Of a DNA stretch of 64,000 nt, positions 1 through 12,384 are shown piece after piece. The notes beneath the pieces are model-generated. The model searched no databases. It worked only from the letters and a program-made list of their open reading frames with translations, and had not been told where the DNA came from. Both the position numbers and the translations under genes were made by a program. The first letter of the stretch is position 1, and every line of letters starts with the position of its first letter. The stretch comes from Calamus simplicifolius (taxonomy: Eukaryota > Streptophyta > Magnoliopsida > Arecales > Arecaceae), in the NCBI GenBank assembly GCA_900491605.1, contig UESW01004077.1:598944-662943 (forward strand). Reading direction: 5' to 3'.

Positions 1-1787
1 CGGCCCCTGCTCCTGTGCTGATTCTTGTCCAGGCACGACGGCGTGCCCGCCGCCTCGCCAGGCTTGGACGATGGTCGGTACCCTCCACCGGCACCGAGCG
101 TGTGTCCGATGGAGGTCCGGCCGGTCATGGTGGTCGGCCATGCCGCTAGCACAGAAACGTGCCGCGGCAAGGGGAATGAGAGGAAGAGAGAGAGATTAGA
201 GATAGAGAGAGGGAGGGAGGAGCCGGCAGCGGTGGCGGCTGGCTCTGGTCTGGTCACCGGCGGCCGGGCCGCCCCAAAGGTGGCCGGCCGTGCCGCCAGC
301 ATGCCTTCTAGCCGCGACAGCCCCGTGAGAGAGAAAAGGGAAAAGAGGAAGAAATTGTAAAGGGAGAGAGAAAGGGAGGGTCGGCCGCAGCGGCGGTCGG
401 CTCTGGCCCAGCCAGCGGTGGCCGGGCTGCCCTCAATTTGGCCAACGGCGGCTCTGGCCGCCGGCTCGAAGAAACCCTGTTTTGTTTGAAACAGGGGAAC
501 AACAATAAAAAAAAAAGATAGAAGAAGAAGAAGCTAGGCCGGCTGGGCTATTGGTGATTTGGGCCCTGTTGGGCCAGTCCGAGAGCCATTTTGAGCCATT
601 GTTTGGGCCCTGTAATGGGCCGAAAATGGTAAAATAAAATTATGGCCCGAATCAGGATTGATTCTAGTTTCTGAGGATAATTTTGTTTCCCTATTTGGGT
701 GTATACATTGAAAGATATTCAAGCCCAAAGTTAGGCCCGTGAAGTGGTCTGGGTAGAGTTTTAAGAATCATTTTTATTCAGATTTTAGAAATTTAATAAT
801 GTAAAATGATACTGTAGGTGCCCAGGTGTCCAAATAGCTTGGTTATCAATTGGAATTTGCATACTAAGGTAAGTAAGCCAAGTATTATAATTTTATATAT
901 TATTTAATTTATAAATTATGAATTTACAACTAGATGCATGTTTATGAAATGTGAAAAGTGAAGTTCATTTATTCTGAATTAAGGTTAGTACCACGAATTT
1001 ATAAATAAGTATTTGTTATGATATGACTTATATGTGTATATGCAAAAATGTAATTATATTAATTTTGTAAATTATGTTGGTACTATCGAGATGATAATAT
1101 GCAATCATGATGATGATAGTAAAATTTAGTGTATTTGTCGCCGCGGTTCTCATATGACTTGAAATGCCTAGTGATCGTGACCCACCTCCACAGGGGAAAA
1201 TATGTGGAGGACACACATCCGTAGGATGTGTTCTGATGACAGATTATGATATGACATAATACTGGTACCAGGATCCTTCCTCTTAGGGGATATTTAAGAG
1301 TGATACACAAGATGAGTGTTGTAGGGCCATGGGACACATAAAGAAAAACAATGACAATAGAAACAGTGTTTGGTTTACATTGCATATTCTAGTATTTATT
1401 ATTTAATTAAGCTTCCAAATTATTTTGATCTAATGACATGAATATGCTGATAGCATGATAAATGTAATTTGAAATTGTATTAGGCTTACTTATTGAGTGT
1501 GAGTTCATAGAATTCTCACAATGTTTTTCAGAGCCTCAGGAATGAAGAAGGATATTTGGGATAGACGGAGCTTCTATTAAATAAACTTAGTTCCATTATA
1601 TTGATATAGTTCAGTATTGCTTATGTGTAGGGCAGGCAGCCCAAGACTGATAATTATGGTTTGAATTAAATCATGGATTTAAATTTTTTCTTTATATTGA
1701 TTTATGTGATGAAGTCCGAGACGCCTTGCATGCCTGGCATGCGGCGGGTTGTCACCCTAGCTCGGGTTTTGGGACTGGGGCGTGACA
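1..1787 (+). mobile_element. 3' part of a Ty3/gypsy (Tekay-like) LTR
   Basis: No credible reading frame spans this stretch. It starts GC-rich (repeated glycine/alanine-type codons around 200-450), turns AT-rich, and ends at 1781-1787 with GGGGCGTGACA, the kind of 3' LTR end seen in plant chromoviruses of the Tekay/Del type. At base 1788 the sequence changes abruptly into Copia gag. The 5' end of the LTR lies outside the window, so a solo LTR cannot be told from the end of a longer element. No primer-binding site follows it, so it is either a solo LTR or the 3' LTR of a plus-strand element. The family call rests on the terminus and composition only. Confidence 0.5.
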
Positions 1788-2439
1788 TGTCCACAATTAA
1801 AGAAAGGATTTAAGAAAATAAAGAAGAAAGCTATGTTGGCTACATGGAGTGACAGTGAAGCAACTAGTTCAGAAGATGAAGAAAAGACTGAAGTTGCAAA
1901 TGTATGCTTCATGGCTGATGAAATGAGGTAAGTCCTAGTTTCTAGATGACTTTACTTTCGATGAATTGCATGGTGCATTCTATGAACTTGTAGATGATTT
2001 TGCAAAATTAAGTTCAAAGAATAAAGATTTGAAAAATGAAATTAAGAACTTACTCTTGAAAAAGAAAGAATTTCAAATAACAATGATCATTACTAAAGGA
2101 AAACCAAGATTTGAAAAATGAAGTGAGTAAATTAAACCAATTATTGATAAATTTACTTTGAGTTCAGAAAAGTTAGAAATGATATTAAATAGTCAAAGGG
2201 CTGTTTACAATAGAGCTGGTCTTGGATACAATCCTATTGAAAGACAAAAATTTTTGAAAAATATTTATGTGCATGCTGATGATTCAACTAAAATTACTTG
2301 CTTTAAATGTGGTAAATTTGGACACAAAGCATATACTTGTCACACACACAAAGTTAAACAAATATGGGTTCCAAAAGGAACTATTTTAACTAACCCGAAA
2401 GGACCCAAGAAAGCTTGGGTACCTAAGAGCAAAACTTAA
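1788..2439 (+). pseudogene. Copia gag C-terminal part (zinc knuckle)
   Basis: Gag packages the element RNA in cytoplasmic particles. The first bases continue a gag frame with a lysine-rich stretch followed by an acidic Ser/Asp/Glu stretch, as in SIRE gag before the nucleocapsid. The frame is broken around 1930-2155 and resumes as an open stretch from 2158. A CCHC knuckle CFKCGKFGHKAYTC (C-x2-C-x4-H-x4-C) is intact at 2299-2340. It is followed by a basic tail with two WVPK-type repeats typical of this lineage, and a stop at 2437-2439. The N-terminal gag domain lies beyond the inserted LTR or is lost. Confidence 0.8.
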
Positions 2440-5400
2440 AATTGTGTATGCAGGTGTGTCTTGCAACCCGAGCAACTAAAAGACAATGGTACTTGGATAG
2501 CGGGTGTCAAGACACATGACGGGTGATGAATCTCAATTCATCACTTTGGAGGCAAAAGATGGAGGTGTTGTTACTTTTGGTGATAATGGCCAAGGAAAAA
2601 TTATTGGCATTGGAAAAATAGGTATCACACCTCATACTTTTATTGATAATGTCTTACTTGTGAAAGGTTAAATAATTTACTAAGCATTAGTCAATTATGT
2701 GACAAAGGATTTAAAGTTACATTTGAATCATCTTTATGCATTGTTAAAAATCCTACAAATGAAAATATAAATTTATTGGTCATAGGCATGGTAATGTATA
2801 CATTGTTGATTTAAATGATTTGAATGATCGAAATGTTGATTGCCTAGTTGCTATGAATAATAAAACTGATAATAGTTGGTTATGGCATCGTAGGCTAGCT
2901 CATGCAAGCATGGATTTGTTATCTAAATTAATCAAAAAGGATTTAGTAAATGGTTTGCCAAAACTTACTTTTGAAAAAGATAAAATCTGTGATGCTTGTC
3001 AATTTGGAAAACAAACCGAGTATCTTTTAAATCGAAAATGTGATTTCAACCACTAGACCTTTGGAACTCTTGCATATGGATTTATTCGGTCCTACAAGAA
3101 CAACTAGTCTAGGAGGAAAAAGATATGGTTTTGTCATATTGATGATTTCTCTCGTTTTACATGGGTTTTATTCTTAGCTAGTAAAGATGAAGCATTTCCA
3201 TCATTTCAAAAATTATTTAAAAGAATTACAAATGAAAAGAATTCTTCTGTTTTATCGATACGAAGTGATCATGGAAAAGAATTTGAAAATCAATATTTTG
3301 AAAATTTTGTAATGAAAATGGAATTGAACATAATTTTTCTGCACCCAGAACACCTCAACAAAATGGAGTAGTAGAAAGAAAGAACAGAACTTTAGAAGAA
3401 ATGGCTCGTACCATGTTGTGTGAAAGCAATCTCCCAAAATATTTTGGGCTGAAGCTATTAACACTGCATGTTATGTTTTAAATCGTGCATTAATCAGACC
3501 TGTTTTGAAAAAGACTCCTATGAACTTTGGAAAGGAAGAAAACCTAATATCGGTTATTTTCATGTTTTTGGATGTCGCTGTTTTGTTTTAATAATGGAAA
3601 AATAAACCTTGATAAATTTGATGCTAAATCTGATGAAGGAATTTTTCTTGGTTATTCTTTACATAGTAGAGCTTTTAGAGTTTTTAACAAAAAGACTTGT
3701 AGTTGAAGAATCTAATTCATGTTATCTTTGATGAATCTAATGATCTTCCATTAAGGAAGAGAAAAGGTATAGTGATGCAGATGAAATTGAAGATCAACTC
3801 AAAGACATCACCTTGAAGGACAAGGAGGATTCAGATACACAAGAGGTAAATGAAGAAAGCAATCCTAATCCACCTGAAGCCTCACAAGGTAATGATGATT
3901 TAGAAAGAGGATGGAGGTATGTTCACAGTCACCCTAAAGATCAAATTATTGGTGAATTATCTCAAGGAATTAGGACAAGATCGACATTTAGAGATACTTA
4001 TAATAACTTAGCATTTGTTTCTAAAATTGAACCTAAATGTATGATGAAGCTAAAAATGATGTTGATTGGATAAATGCAATGCATGAAGAACTTAATCAAT
4101 TTGAAAGAAATAATGTTGGACTCTTATTGAAAGACCTCATGATCATCAAATTATTGGAACTAAATGGGTTTTCAGAAATAAATTAGATGAACATGGTAAC
4201 ATAATTAGAAATAAAGCAAGACTAGTAGCTAAGGGTTATAATCAAGAAGAAGGAATTGATTTTGATGAAACTTATGCCCCTGTTGCTAGATTAGAAGCTA
4301 TCAGATTACTTCTTGCTGTTGCTTGCTTTATGAATTTTAAATATATCAAATGGATGTTAAAAGCGCTTTCTAAATGGATACATTGCTGAACAAGTTTTGT
4401 GGAACAGCCACCCGGTTTTGAAAACCACTTGTTTCCAAACCACGTATTTAAATTAAACAAAGCTTTGTATGGTTTGAAGCAAGCACCCCGGGCTTGGTAT
4501 GAAGGTTAAGCAAATTCTTGATTAGTAATGACTTCATTCGAGGAAATGTAGATACAACTCTATTTATTAAAAGACAAAATGATGATATTTTAATTATTCA
4601 AATCTATGTAGATGATATCATTTTGGTGCCACTAATGATTCTTTATGCAAGGACTTTGCTAAGCTTATGCAGGGAGAGTTCGAGATGAGTATGATGGGAG
4701 AATTAATTATTTTCTCGGACTTCAGATCAAGCAAAGCAATGACGGGATCTTCATAAGCCAATCCAAGTATATCAAGGAAATGATCAAAAAGTTTGGCATG
4801 GAGACATCTAAGAGTATCGGTACCCCTATGAGCTCATCTTGTAGACTTGAATGCTTATAATTCTGAAAAATCTGTTGATTTAAAACTTTATAGAGGCATG
4901 ATAGGATCTTTATTATACTTAACTGCTAGTAGACCTGATATCCTGTTTAGTGTTTGCATGTGTGCCAGATATCAAGCTAATCCTAAAGAATCACACTTGC
5001 TTGCTGTTAAAAGGATATTTAAATATTTAAATGGAACTAAAAACTTAGGACTTTGGTATGACAGACAATCTAGCATTGACTTAATAGGATACACTGATTC
5101 AGACTTTGCTGGATGTAAATTAGACAGAAAATCAACTAGTGGAACTTGCCAATTCCTAGGTGTTAACTTAATCTCATGGTTTAGCAAAAAGCAAACTTCA
5201 GTAGCATTGTCTACGGCCGAGGCCGAATACATTGCAGCTGGAAGTTGCTGTGCTCAAATTTTGTGGATTAAGCAGCAACTAGAGGATTATGGTATCAAAC
5301 AAAAGGGAATACCAATAAAATGTGATAACACTAGTGCAATTTGTCTAACTAAAATCCTATTCAACATTCAGAACTAAACATATAGAAATTAGACATCATT

Positions 5401-5547
5401 TCATTAGGGATCATGTTAATAATGGTGACATTGTATTGAATTCTTATGTACTGAAAAACAACTTGCAGATATTTTTACTAAACCATTAGAAGAATCAAAT
5501 TTTATGAAATTAGAAGGGAACTTGGAATGATTGATCCATCTATTTAA
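2440..5547 (+). pseudogene. Copia pol (protease, integrase, RT, RNase H), decayed
   Basis: Domain order is that of Copia: an aspartic protease signature near 2495-2520 (D-S-G, then frameshifted), a pre-integrase zinc segment at 2865-3010 (HRRLAHAS and CDACQFGKQ), the integrase core at 3050-3600, reverse transcriptase at 4070-4700 with YVDDI at about 4607-4621, and RNase H at 4850-5500 (DSDFAGCKLDRKSTSG and ALSTAEAEYIAAG). The last codons end at a stop at 5545-5547. At least eight frame changes are needed to read through, for example near 3140, 3310, 3440, 3590, 4110, 4350 and 4620. The polyprotein cannot be made. Only the RNase H part stays open for 176 codons. Confidence 0.88.
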
Positions 5548-5983
5548 TTAATTATGCTTGTGGTACTTGACTTTATGATTAAAAATCATGGTTAGCATGT
5601 GTTGCTTGACTAATTTATCTAATCAATCAAATCCCTTCATGAAAATCTTTTAAATTGCAATCATTGCTTTCGTCTTTTAGTGTGTAGTTAGCTGACTAGT
5701 TAACTGGCTTTGGCATCTCCCTACCATGAAATCTACTTCAATTTATTCCACTCAACCGGCCACCTACCTTTTCTTGGATTTCTTTAAAGTAGTAACTAAC
5801 CAGGCAACCAACCAGCCACCTGATCAGTTAACCGCTTTAGATTTTCATATAAAAGCCTTTGTCCCTCTTCTCTTCACACGTTTCTCCAAGAAAATTGTCT
5901 CCTTCTTCTCTCCTCCACGCCTTCTCCAACGTCTCCTCCTTCTTCATTAAGCTTCAAATCCTTCCACATCTAGAAGAAAGGGA

Positions 5984-7560
5984 ATGGCTCCAAAGAAGAA
6001 ATCAACTCATTCAAGAGATGAGTCCTCCGATCTTTCAAAGAAGCCTTCTTCTTCTTCAAGATCTATCTTTCCAACCATTACCACTAGATCAATTTCAAAT
6101 GGAAGGTTAGTAGATTTTAATTTCCTAGAACAAGAAGAGTTTAAGATAGGAAAACTACTCGCATCTCAAGGTTGGACAAATCTTTTATCCACTAAAAAGC
6201 CTATCTTTCCAAATTTAATATATGAGTTTTATGAAAATATAAATTTTGGTGATGGAACCATAGCCTCAATTGTTAAAAATGTTAAAATCCAATTTGATAG
6301 TGAAATGCTAGGTTCCGCCTTAGGTATTCCGTCAAGTGGCATTCTAGTAAACTTCCAAGTGAAAGAAACTATAAAATTGCATTGATTTTAGGCTTAGAGG
6401 ATGATGATGCTAATATAGTTAATCTTGATGCAAACATGTTATCTGTTGAAAATAGATTGCTACATAGCATCATTGCAAAGATTTTTGCCCCTCGTGCCGG
6501 ATCGTTTAATGCTGTAACTGATAGAGATATAGTATAATGTTTGATATATTAGAAGAAACTCCTTTAAATTTTCCTGAATTAATGATGATAATAATGAAAG
6601 AAGCTGTAGGTAGATCTAAAGCTGCATTACCATACGGGATGTTTCTCACCTACGTGTTTGAATTTCACCATGTGAAACTCAAAGGAGAAACGAGTGTAGC
6701 ATTGCGTCATACTGATGTATTAATGCTCATTCCCTCCACCGTATGGATTATGCTAAACGAAATGGTATATGGACCAAAGTTAGGTCTAGAACTGGTGATA
6801 AACCTGCTCTTCAACCAACAAATTTAGTACCTTCAGATCCACCTCCACCTGCTTGTTCTCCTCCAAACTTCTTTAATTTTGATTCATCAACCCAATCATT
6901 CTTAGCTGAATGACTGAACCAAATCCTTTTTTAACTGAACCTCCTGATGTACCCAGAATCTTCAAATCATTATGGCAATCAACTTCTACTCTTCCTACGT
7001 GCTAGTCTGTGAAGATCAGATTCAGCAGATTATCCATGATCTTTCCATTGCTCAATCAAGTCGGAGTACCAGTGACAGTAATTCATCTGTTAATGACCTT
7101 CACTATGGTACCCCATATCTCCTCAGTTTTTGAAACTCTTTCCCAATTAATTGTGACTCAAAAAAACTTGTCCATGATGTTAATGTTCTTAATGGCCGAG
7201 TGTTCCACCACAATGATTCTTTGATGGATCGTATTTTGAAAGAAGTCGACCTATTGAAATCCAAGCTTGAAAACTTTGAAACTAAAGCTGAATGGGTGAC
7301 TTATCAAATGCGATCTAATGAAAGCAAACGAAGGATGCAACGAATGCTTTGATCACCTGAATGCATCTACCGTGAAGCTTAGCAGTTCGTAGAAACCTAC
7401 ATTGCTCTCTCTGCTGCCTCAGCTCCTGATGCATCGTTCTCTCATCCAAACCTATGGATGCCTCCTTCACAACAGTCAGATGATGTCCATGGACCGTCCA
7501 GCCGACCGGACGGATCCTCTCAGCAACCAAAAGTTATCTCTTCAGATGATGATGTATGAC
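5984..7560 (+). pseudogene. SIRE env-like third ORF (putative plant transposon protein domain)
   Basis: An ORF starting MAPKKKST at 5984 follows pol by about 440 bp, the place where SIRE elements carry an extra ORF often called env-like. Its first 130 residues have the Lys/Ser-rich start and the later RLVDFNFLEQEEF stretch seen in the domain catalogued as 'putative plant transposon protein'. The frame breaks near 6385 and again several times. A heptad-like region around 7160-7320 (LMDRILKEVDLLKSKLENF) looks like the usual C-terminal coiled coil. No signal peptide or clear membrane anchor is visible, so true envelope function is not supported. The function of this ORF in plants is unknown. Confidence 0.65.
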
Positions 7561-7907
7561 TTCATATTGTATTATGTTGGTTCTATGTTTTGTATGATGC
7601 TTGTAATATTTGTCCTATGAGTGATGAATGTTTAGGACAATGGCTTGTAATATTTATCTTATGCTTGACTTGACCATGTATTATGTTTGACTTAATATGA
7701 ATATTGTATGCATCTTATCTTCATGAATTATGCGTTGGATTATTGAATATTCCTCAAATCGTCTTTTTGATCAATGACAAAAAGGGGAGAAGAATAATGC
7801 ATAAAATAAAATTATGGAGAAAGTCATGCACTCCATATATTCAGAGGGAGATTAATATACTTAGGGGGAGATTACATATTTTTTGCATGCTTAATGGTTT
7901 TGTCATC

Positions 7908-7923
7908 ATAAAAAGGGGAAGAT
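7908..7923 (+). other. Polypurine tract of the SIRE-like element
   Basis: The purine run AAAAAGGGGAAGA lies directly 5' of the TGTTGG LTR start and would prime plus-strand synthesis. Related runs (AAAAAGGGGAGAAG at about 7780 and GGGGGAGA at about 7864) lie upstream, as is common for SIRE elements. Confidence 0.75.
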
Positions 7924-8089
7924 TGTTGGCCCCTAGATTGATTTTGATGATTCCAAAACAATTAAGATTAAGTTTGTTATGGAAATTAAGATTAATGCAG
8001 GGATGTACAAGTGTCGTACAGGTAAGCCTTATCAAGCAAAATTTTATTTGTTACATGGTAACTTATTTTCTCTTGTCTTGAATATAGCT

Positions 8090-9260
8090 AAATGATTCAG
8101 TCTTCCCAGGGCATTTGCATGACTTCATAAGCTAGCTTATTTTCCTTTTAGCTACCTAGACTTACATTCTATCTAACCATTTTGCCTATGGTTGTGCTGG
8201 CCGAATGGTTGGAGAAAACGGCTAGCTTGGGAGCTAGCTTATTTCCTTCCTTAGCTAGCTTCCTCCTCTTGCTAGCTAGCTATTTTCCTAACTCATATAG
8301 CCTAGCCGAACCATGCACAAAACGAGTTAGCTTGTGAGCTAGCTTGTCCCTTCCATCAGTTAGCTGGATCTCTTGGGAAGCTAGCTATTCTTCTCTTGCA
8401 ACAAGCTGGCCGAATGGGTGTGAAATCAAGTTAGCTAGTTAGCTAACTCCCTTCCACTCTTAGTTAGCTTGATTGCCTTAGTAGCTAACTATTTATTGCT
8501 GATTTTTGTCCTGGCCAAATGCTCTTTGGAACTAGCTAGCTGGACAGCTAGCTGGTTAGCTTGTGAGCTAACTTCTTTCCATTGGAAGCTAACTTGTTTC
8601 TTGCAGATTTTCTTCTTGGCCGAATTGTCTTCAAATCAAGCTAGCTGGAGAGCTAGCTTCTCCTTTGGGTGGCACCATGAAATTCAAATTCAGTTAGGTG
8701 GGAAGCTAACTCCTTTCTCTCTTGGGCATGTGAATGATGGATTCAGTTAGCTAAATAGCTAACTACTTTTTCTCTTGATTCATGAAACTTTTCATTCAGT
8801 TAGCTGAATAACTAACTACTTTTTCTCTTGATACATGAAACTTTTCATCTAGTTAGCTGAAGAGCTAACTACTTTAACTCATTCTCTCTTCCCAGCCCCA
8901 TGAATTTTTCAATTGAGTTAGCTGGAGAGTTAACTACTTTTTTCCTGGTCTCATACACTTTTGAAATAGTTAACTAGAAAGCTAACAATTTTTATCTGTG
9001 GCAGATTTTTTCATCTCCAAGCCGTGCACTTGTCAAAACAAGTTAGCTATAGAGCTAACTATTTTTTTTTTTTTGGAAGCTAATCCTAGCCGTGTGCATG
9101 AAGGGAAGAGTTAGCTTGAGAGCTAACTGCTTTTTCCTTCTTATGGCTGATTTCTTCCTCTTGACGTGGAGCTTTGCTAGATAGCTAGCTGAATTGTATA
9201 GCTAGCTTGGAGCCTCTTTTTCTTCCTTCTCCATGAGCCGAATGTCTTCAAAGAAGCTAG
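8090..9260. repeat. Array of AGTTAGCT/AGCTAACT inverted motifs in the LTR
   Basis: At least ten short palindromes of the form AGTTAGCTnnnnnnAGCTAACT occur at spacings of roughly 50-75 bp, most regular between 8690 and 9125. The DNA between them is also loosely repeated (ACTACTTTTTCTCTTGATNCATGAA). Each motif could form a small hairpin with a 4-6 nt loop. Confidence 0.75.
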
Positions 9261-9805
9261 CTGGAAAATAAATTCCAGCCAACCACCACTTTGCACTCTT
9301 ACATGCTCTCACTCTCTCTCTCTTTAATTATATTTCCATTCTCATGATTACTGACTTTTGATCTTTTGATGTTTGACAGAGATCTTTCTTCATCAAAGGA
9401 TTAAATGCAATCAATGCTTAGGGAAATAAATTCAAACGGTTACATTTTTCTTCCGTTTTAATTTCCTCTTATTACCAATGTATCTAACGGATAAATTTTT
9501 TTTTTGGTTTAAATAGCTGAGATCAGAGAAAGAAATCAAGAAAGAGAGTGTTCATTGCATATTTTTTGGAGTGTTGGAAAGCAAGTTCTTGTGCATTGAA
9601 GTTGACAAATCTCAATCACTGCTCAAGTCATCCAGATCTAGTAAAGCATTCAAAGCTTCAGCTATCTCGGAGATCCACATTCATTGCTGAAGATTTGCTT
9701 CAAATTTGTAAAGTATTCTTTGAATATTTGCTCAAGTTAGGAGCTATTTGTTATCTATTCTGAAATTTCTTATAATAGGGTTAAGGATAACCCTAGATTG
9801 TTGAT

Positions 9806-10012
9806 TGGCTTCCTTATGCCGTTAAACAAGAGATCTAGCCGGGTAAAGCTAGGGTTTGGCTTCCTTGTGCCGTTAAACAAGAGGACTAGCCGGGTAAGGC
9901 TAGAGATTTGGCTGCCTTGTGTCGTGAAATAAGAGAACTAGCCGGGTAAGGCTAGGGGTTTGGCTGCCTTATGCTGTGAAACAAGAGGACTAGTCGGGAA
10001 GGCTAGGGGTTG
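9806..10012 (+). repeat. Four tandem 52-bp units in the SIRE LTR
   Basis: Unit starts are at 9806, 9857, 9909 and 9961. Each has TGGCTNCCTTNTGCCGT, then AACAAGAG, then CTAGCCGGGTAAGGCTAG, a short stem (CTAGCC/GGCTAG) round GGGTAA. The array sits in the 3' third of the LTR, probably in the transcribed R/U5 part. Confidence 0.85.
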
Positions 10013-10263
10013 TAATCGTTGTGATATGATTAGTGAAATTCCCAAAGGGTTTTTGGGGAGTGGACGTAGGAGCCGAGTTTGGCACCGAACCACTATAAAC
10101 CCTCTTGTGTTTGTGATTGCTTATTCTGTGTGATTTTGTTTCGTGCACTCCACTACACCGCTGCGAACTAATTTTTAACTAGTGATTAAGCACATATCTG
10201 CGCTAGTAATTAATTTTAAATACCCAATTCACCCTCCTCTTGGGTTGCTACATCTGGGCAACA

Positions 10264-10530
10264 CATGTTCAATTTCCTCAAACCTCCCTTCGACAGCAAA
10301 TAAAGCGTGATAATGCTCTGAATGACATTGCAACTCATGTAATAAATCCTTTCTAATACGGAGCCAATCCTCCTCTCCAAATCCCAGCAAGCCACCTATT
10401 GCTCTAAATCAGCAGTTGCCATCAGCTTTAACATCCTTGATATGTTGGATGAACAGCCTTAACCTATCTATAATTTGATCAATATAGATTGTTGGCTTAT
10501 ATGACTGGGTTCGATGATGAGAAACCTGCA
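10264..10530 (-). pseudogene. OTU-like cysteine protease segment downstream of the MULE transposase
   Basis: Minus-strand translation gives DVKADGNC, an in-frame stop, then FRAIGGLLGFGEEDW and HSEHYHALF. DGNC(G)FRA is the catalytic-cysteine block of OTU-type peptidases, which remove ubiquitin or ubiquitin-like tags. The cysteine codon is present, and the next codon is TGA where glycine is expected. The frame is cut at 10264 by the SIRE LTR, so the catalytic histidine part is lost or lies elsewhere. OTU-like domains are known next to FAR1/MULE-type proteins in plants. Whether this was one protein or a separate gene cannot be settled here. Confidence 0.7.
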
Positions 10531-10574
10531 AACCATTTACGAATGAATCCTATTAGATGGCAACTTTGTAATAA

Positions 10575-10880
10575 CAAACTGCACGGGTCCGAAAATTGCG
10601 GACACAGGTCTGGAAGTTGCCGGCACGGGTTCGAAAGTTGCCAGCACGGGTCCGGCACGTCCTGGCAAGGGTCCGGCATGGGTCTGGAAGTTGCCGGCAT
10701 AGGGCTCGGAAGTTGCCGGCATGTGCCGGCACATACCAGTATGGGTCCGACACATACCAGCACGAGGCTCAGAGGTTGCCGGCATGTGCCGGTACATACC
10801 GGCACGGGTTCGGCAAGGGTCCGGCACATACTGGCACAGGTCCGGCATATATCGGCACGGGCCTGAAAGTTTCTGGCACG
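10575..10880. repeat. GC-rich minisatellite, unit about 17-24 bp
   Basis: Imperfect tandem copies of GTTGCCGGCACGGGTCCG and variants with CACATACC run for about 300 bp. The array is open in several frames on both strands only because it lacks stop-like triplets, so the ORFs there are not genes. It lies between the MULE C-terminal block and the OTU-like segment. Confidence 0.8.
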
Positions 10881-12384
10881 GTCCCATGGGTAAAAGAAAT
10901 GCTTTGTACCTTCTTCCTTGGCTACCTCTTTGGCACTTGCATCATTGGTGGAGTGCTCGTACTAGGTGAATAACTATCTTGTCTTGAAAGAATCAACTCA
11001 AAGGCAGAAGGATCACGGCGGGTAGATGTATCAACCTTCAATGAAGTGCGGCCGCGGCCAAGTGAACCAGTCATCCTTTTGGCATGTTCTTCAAGAGAAG
11101 TACTATCTGGGCTAGTAATCTCTCTCAATTTCTTAACATCTGCAATTGCAAAGACCCATCTAACTGTTTGAATTTCTAAGCAATTATATCCAACTCTGGT
11201 TCACAGCTCAGCTGAATACTTTGCACTTTTGAAGCAGGCACCATATCAAGTTTTCTCCAATGAGGATCTATGCAATCGAAGGGAATTGGCCGACCTTCCA
11301 TCCTGAACCGCATAATCTCGTGGGCGCTTGGTAAACCATGTGTGCGCCGAATAGCACACCCACAAACTGAATCATCAATCCCAACTGAATTAGCTTGGTT
11401 CGCTTGAGCGAGGATCTGATTTAATGCACTTATAAAAATAAAACCTCGCAGTTCTTTGAATTCAGTAGGCTTGAAGTCGTGTTGCACGACCGTCAAACTC
11501 TTTGCAAATGAGGCTTTAATGTCACTGTGCTGCAACTCAATCAAACTATGTATTTTGTCCAAGATGACTCGAAATTCCCTTGGCTTGATCCAATCTATCT
11601 TTTCAGCCTTGCATGTGCACTTTCAGCCCTAGAAAAGTTAATAAAATTAAATAAAAGTGAGATAACAATTGCGTAATTAAATTATAAAGTTCTTAAATTT
11701 ATCAATTCATTGTGATACCTATTAGTTGTCACATTCCCATAGTGCCTACATGCATCCGTCCATGCTGCGATAAATCTTTCCTTGTACTTGCTCAGCCAAG
11801 TATCTGACATATGTCGTAAAGCATCTGGGTAGGTACTAAACTCTCTCTGGAGTGCACTCCAGTGATCATTAAACTCATCTTCTGTGGTGGACAACACAAG
11901 TATATTCCAAGTCATTATAAACTTATCCCATTTCTCCTTTGTTTCAAATAACCTTTTGCACTGGACCAAAACATTCCTACTAATATGCCATCTACGTAAC
12001 AAATATGTTGCCATAGGAAATACCCTCTGAATTGCATTCAATAGAGCCAAGTCTCTATCTGTGACTATCACCTCAGGCAGAGCATCAGCGTCCATGACAC
12101 TGTGCAATCTCTCTAATGCCCACGTATAGTTATCTTCTCGCTCAGAGTCCATGTATACAAAAGCAATTGAAAATGTCAGGTCAGTTGATGTCACCCCCAC
12201 AATCTCTAAGAGAGGAAGATGATATCTATTCGTCTTGTAAGTATAATCCATTATCAACATACGAGGAAATGCACGTAACAATTCTATACTGCCAGGGTGT
12301 GCCCAAAACAAGTCACGCATAACATCAGACTTAATACAATTCCTATGCCACTCAATGTATTTATACTCAGATAATTTACCAAGA

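Larger units (their letters stand above)
1788..10263 (+). mobile_element. SIRE/Maximus-like Copia element, 5'-truncated
   Basis: The order gag zinc knuckle, protease, integrase, reverse transcriptase, RNase H, extra env-like ORF, polypurine tract and long 3' LTR is that of the SIRE (Maximus) lineage of Ty1/copia elements. The 5' LTR and most of gag are missing because a gypsy-type LTR abuts at 1787/1788. The 3' LTR ends at 10263 inside the OTU part of a MULE gene, so this element inserted into the MULE. Many single-base frameshifts and stops show it is inactive. A target duplication cannot be tested because the left end is lost. Confidence 0.88.
7924..10263 (+). repeat. 3' LTR of the SIRE-like Copia element
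   Basis: The LTR begins TGTTGGCCCCTAGATTG and ends CATCTGGGCAACA, both typical of SIRE/Maximus LTRs. Its 2340 bp contain two internal repeat arrays: a set of inverted AGTTAGCT...AGCTAACT motifs at about 8090-9260 and four copies of a 52-bp unit at 9806-10012. The AT-rich stretch 9490-9560 probably holds the promoter and transcript start. Confidence 0.88.

Noticed and set aside
10489..10973. Six overlapping ORFs on both strands
   Set aside because: They arise from a stop-poor tandem minisatellite.
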